Shown here: positions 9,701-12,003 of the stretch, piece by piece | How the letters are laid out: every line of letters starts with the position of its first letter | How positions within the stretch are numbered: position 1 is the stretch's first letter | Source of the DNA: Tetmemena sp. SeJ-2015 | Lineage: Eukaryota > Ciliophora > Spirotrichea > Sporadotrichida > Oxytrichidae | DNA: 12,003 nt | Direction of reading: 5' to 3' | Assembly: GCA_027382625.1 (NCBI GenBank) | Contig: JAJKFJ010012813.1 | Location: 1 to 12,003, forward strand | The notes under the pieces: model-generated | What the model saw: the letters and a program-made list of their open reading frames with translations, nothing else | Database searches by the model: none | Told to the model about the DNA's origin: nothing | Made by a program: the position numbers and the translations under genes

Positions 9701-12003
9701 CAGCCAACAAATGGGGCTTGGGAGCTTTCTCAGATACTACAATTATCAAAGCAGCAACATCTCCACCTCAGATGAGTGCTCCAGTTTTAAGCATTGACAG
9801 TTCCACTGGAGGAGTCAAGATCGCCTTAACCGCTCCTTATAACAATGCAGATACTATAACAAAGTATAAGATTGAGATCTTAACTGACACTGATGCAACA
9901 ACTCCCAGCACCTACCTTGAAACCACTACTTATTGTGATGGCTCTTCAGCTTCAGTCATTATTGCATTAATAACGATTAGGAAATTTTCAATTAAAAATG
10001 GAGTCGATTCTTATTTAGAATTGAGATTATAAAAATTCATCATAGCCAAGCAATTAAATGAGTTATCTTATCAACTTGAAATGAAATCTATCAATAGCAA
10101 CTCATTCTGCATTATACCTATGAGTGCTTTAATAGCATCTCCTTACAGCCTCGACTATCTAGAATAAGTTATAGCGAGAGTGAGTGCCTACAATTCCTAT
10201 GGATGGAGCATAGTTTCTCCCTCCAATACAGCAGGAGCCACTATCAGAGTTGTCCCAGTTAAAATTAATATCTTATAAAATGGTATCTCCAACTCGAGGT
10301 ACAGACACCACAATTTCTCAAATTGAAGTTGACTGGGCTCCACTTACTACTACCTCCGATATAGGAGGCTCAGCTATTACCAGCTACAGACTTTAGTGGG
10401 ACTATGGCACAGCACAAGGAGACTGGCAAGACTTAGTTGGCTATGACTTCAACTATGTAAACCTCAGCTACTTAGTAACAAGTGGACTATTGCCCAATAA
10501 GCAGTACTACTTCAGAGTGCAAGCCAAGAATATCTATGGATTCGGCGCTTTCTCAGATCCCACTGCAATTTCTACGGAGTAAGAGCCTGCTTAGGTGACC
10601 GGAGTAAGCACCTCAAATGATGGATTATATGTTACTGTGGCTTGGTAGAACCCTTTCAATAACTATGATGGTGTAACAGCTTACAAGGTTGAGTTTAGAG
10701 ATGCCTCTGGTAACTATCATGAGATACCAACTTACTGTGACGGCTCACTACTCACTATAGTCAACACTCGAACTTGCACTAACATTCCTATTACTGTGTT
10801 TAGAGACACTCCTACAATATTCAGCCTCACTTATGGAATGCTTATAGCAGCAAGGGTCAAGGCCTCAAACTCATATGGATGGTCAATTGATGGACAACCA
10901 AATACTCAGGGTGCTGTTATATAGACTGTCCCAACTTAAATGAACACTCCTACCTATCTGCCACTACTATCCTCATAAAGTTCGATATCTCTGAGTTGGT
11001 CTGCTCTCACAACCAACGCAGCTAAGGGTGGTGACCTAGTCATCAACTCTTACAATCTTCAGTACATCGCTGGACCAGACTTCACACCCGACATTTGGAG
11101 TGATATTCAAGGCTAAGACGGATCATTAACTGATGCAATCACCGGAGCACTCTCCACAGGCATTACTCTCGGAACTCAATACAGATTTAGAGTACGTGCA
11201 AGCAACATTCCCTGAAATGATTAGTTTAATTCTTATTCATGGATGGGGAGCATGGAGTGTATACTTGCAAGTGCTTGCGACAGATGTTCCTGCCAAGCCT
11301 AGTGCAGTTCAAACTCAGATTGATAACCTAAATGTAAAGATCACCTGGTCAGTGCCCAGCAACGTAAACTACGCTACAGTAACAGGTTATAAAGTCAAGA
11401 TAGTTAATTCTGTTGGTGCCTACATAGAAGATACTACTTACTGTAATGGAATGGACTTCTAGATATTGGCACAGCTGTACTGCACCTTGCCCATGCAGTA
11501 CCTCAGAGATAGCACTGGAAGCTTCTAACTCTCCTATAACACACTAGTTACTGCTGTTGTGTCTGCCTATAACATCAATGGCTATGGTGCGTTCTCAGAT
11601 CCTAATTTATCAGGTGCAGTCATTCAAACTGAGCCAGTGCAGATGGCAATAGTAACTAAAGGCTCTCTTACAAGTTAATCTCAAATCTAAGTGGCCTGGA
11701 CAGCCTTGAGTACTGCTCCTCAGAATGGTGGTTCAGTAGTGCTCTCATATAATCTTGTTTATGACTCAGGCACACAAGGACTATCTTGGACACCTCTCAT
11801 CGGACTGACTGCAAACTACCTGTCAACTTCTTATATTGCTTCAACAGGCATAGTGCCAGGCAGCAGCTATCAATTCAAGGTGAGAGCTTTGAATAAGTGG
11901 GGATGGGGAGCCTACTCAGATCCCTTCACTGTTCAGGCGTCAGCAGTGCCAGCGTAGCCTGACGCTCCTCAGACTTCAGTCTCAAGTATTAATGGAAACT
12001 TAG
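748..12003 (+). CDS. Giant tandem FN3-repeat protein, germline copy, partial at both ends
   Basis: Coding pieces are about 748-806, 842-5499, 5519-5563, 5607-7025, 7085-8178, 8226-8334, 8383-9968, 10103-10265, 10276-11210 and 11235-12003. Neighbouring pieces share a short direct repeat that is kept once. Spliced this way there are 3,600 codons plus one base and no TGA, provided TAA and TAG are Gln. The product alternates two FN3 types of about 105-110 residues. Type A has a strand-B Trp, a TYCDG motif and a second Cys before I-P-M-[ST]. Type B has GG-S-x-I-x-SY-x-LQWD, then G-x-x-Y-x-F-x-V-R-A-x-N-x-x-GWG. A-to-B linkers resemble TEPVQMAAPTRGS. The first codons (near SQIQV) fall mid-domain, so an N-terminal part must lie elsewhere; the last, partial A domain runs off the right edge. 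Paired cysteines and lack of enzyme motifs suggest an extracellular adhesion or surface role, which is inference. No start, stop, signal peptide or membrane segment is visible. Confidence 0.9.
802..846 (+). other. IES with 5-bp pointer ACTAT
   Basis: ACTAT occurs at 802-806 and 842-846. Removing 40 bp (807-846) joins TGGAT to IISYLIEYDKG, the conserved GG-x-x-I-x-SY stretch of a type-B FN3. The insert shifts the frame if retained and contains no GT dinucleotide, so a GT-AG intron is excluded. Confidence 0.82.
5494..5524 (+). other. IES with 6-bp pointer ACTTAC
   Basis: ACTTAC is at 5494-5499 and 5519-5524. Excising 25 bp (5500-5524) joins YTLT to SYIISALPSGAS in a type-B domain and corrects a frameshift. 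The only GT inside (5511) has no AG acceptor that restores the frame. A 6-bp perfect repeat exactly at a frame-restoring junction is hard to explain by chance. Confidence 0.85.
5561..5609 (+). other. Probable IES with 3-bp pointer TTA, splitting a conserved Tyr codon
   Basis: TTA lies at 5561-5563 and 5607-5609. Removing 46 bp gives GAS-Y-NFRVRARN, the usual strand-F motif, with the Tyr codon split as TA^C. The same 46 bp can be slid to start with GT (5560) and end with AG (5605), giving GAI-Y-NF, so an intron is possible. A related insert at the same Tyr of another repeat (8335-8384) has no GT-AG solution, which favours the IES reading. Confidence 0.68.
7023..7087 (+). other. IES with 3-bp pointer CAT
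   Basis: CAT is at 7023-7025 and 7085-7087. Excising 62 bp joins VAPTTII to NNIFIKVKWDPP at the start of an A-type domain. The retained frame hits TGA at 7036-7038, so the piece must be removed for the array to continue. A tempting GTGAGA...TATAG intron (7035-7079) is 45 nt and leaves the wrong frame. The insert is strongly AT-rich. Confidence 0.8.
8176..8228 (+). other. IES with 3-bp pointer AAT
   Basis: AAT is at 8176-8178 and 8226-8228. Removing 50 bp restores SYNLQWDAGTNGGTW exactly as in sister type-B domains. A 32-nt GT-AG intron at 8187-8218 also keeps the frame but would leave six extra residues (STNIIK) in the middle of the LQWD motif, so it is the weaker reading. Confidence 0.75.
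8333..8384 (+). other. IES with 2-bp pointer TA, splitting a conserved Tyr codon
   Basis: TA is at 8333-8334 and 8383-8384. Excising 50 bp yields TPGQ-Y-LFQVRAMNIYGFG, with the Tyr codon split as TA^T. Starting from the GT at 8332, none of the AG acceptors up to 8395 gives an intron that restores the frame. The 2-bp repeat alone is weak; the frame, the domain fit and the AT-rich content carry the call. Confidence 0.75.
9965..10106 (+). other. Probable 138-bp IES with 4-bp pointer CATT, in frame
   Basis: CATT is at 9965-9968 and 10103-10106. Removing 138 bp joins CDGSSASVIIA to FCIIPMSAL across the paired-Cys segment of an A-type domain. The insert is a multiple of three and has no in-frame TGA, so it could be read through. 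Its 46 residues are Lys-, Ile- and Leu-rich with no counterpart in the other 15 A domains, and it is AT-rich. A junction shifted by one codon (IIA-SFC, 1-bp repeat T) would restore the usual Cys spacing, so the exact boundary is uncertain. Confidence 0.62.
10260..10281 (+). other. Very short (16-bp) IES with 6-bp pointer TAAAAT
   Basis: TAAAAT is at 10260-10265 and 10276-10281. Excising 16 bp restores the frame from RVVPV to KMVSPTRGTD, the A-to-B linker seen elsewhere as EPVQMAAPTRGS. No GT occurs in the insert, so it is not a GT-AG intron. Confidence 0.83.
11207..11238 (+). other. IES with 4-bp pointer ATTC
   Basis: ATTC is at 11207-11210 and 11235-11238. Removing 28 bp joins RVRASNI to HGWGAWS, the conserved N-x-x-GWG end of a type-B domain. 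If retained, the frame meets TGA at 11213-11215. No GT-AG pair removes it without deleting conserved residues. Confidence 0.82.

Larger units (their letters stand above)
760..11950 (+). repeat. Two-domain (A+B) FN3 supra-repeat array, period about 650 bp
   Basis: The first Cys codon of each A-type domain starts at 1202, 1856, 2504, 3149, 3809, 4475, 5117, 5839, 6493, 7206, 7863, 8614, 9256, 9934, 10736 and 11442. Raw spacing is 642-678 bp except where inserts lie between markers (722, 713, 751, 802 and 706 bp). Subtracting the inserts gives 651, 651, 651, 648 and 678, so the period independently supports their removal. Fourteen of sixteen A domains have 12 residues between the two cysteines; those at 4475 and 9934 have 11. 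Repeats are diverged at the DNA level, so this is an old array rather than a recent satellite. Confidence 0.9.

Noticed and set aside
748..12003. Pseudogene riddled with stops under the standard code
   Set aside because: The apparent stops are only TAA and TAG and sit at Gln positions; the reading frame and domain pattern are otherwise preserved over 3,600 codons.

Overview
This window is protein-coding almost from edge to edge, but only under a ciliate nuclear code in which TAA and TAG mean glutamine and TGA is the sole stop. The repeat family proves the code internally: the same Gln in an L-Q-W-D motif is TAG at 2162, CAA at 5429 and TAA at 6148. The best fit is the germline (micronuclear) genome of a spirotrich ciliate related to Oxytricha or Stylonychia. 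The coding blocks are broken by short AT-rich inserts flanked by 2-6 bp direct repeats of varied sequence. This resembles internal eliminated sequences (IESs) with pointers between macronuclear-destined segments (MDSs). Paramecium-type IESs, bounded only by TA, do not fit.

Layout. Positions 1-717 encode fibronectin type III (FN3) domains on the minus strand, broken by two inserts (449-484 and 522-576). Positions 718-747 are AT-rich and join two coding blocks head to head. From about 748 to 12003 the plus strand carries one giant open FN3 array that runs off the right edge. It is interrupted by nine inserts: 807-846, 5500-5524, 5564-5609, 7026-7087, 8179-8228, 8335-8384, 9969-10106, 10266-10281 and 11211-11238. 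Removing them leaves one frame of 3,600 codons with no TGA. Removal also restores the domain consensus and the roughly 650 bp repeat period.

Protein. The plus-strand product is a tandem array of two alternating FN3 types. Type A carries a conserved C-[D/N/S/A]-G...C pair, usually with 12 residues between the cysteines. Type B lacks the pair and has an L-Q-W-D ... G-x-x-Y-x-F-x-V-R-A-x-N-x-x-G-W-G core. Sixteen complete A and about seventeen B domains are visible. The paired cysteines suggest an extracellular or surface protein. This is inference: no signal peptide, membrane segment or catalytic domain lies in the window.

The most notable signals are the head-to-head inversion with no room for a promoter, as expected of a scrambled germline gene; the graded evidence for IESs; and two inserts that split the same Tyr codon in two different B repeats and share a similar 3' tail. 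No RNA gene, CRISPR array, transposase, telomere repeat, promoter or gene end was recognised.
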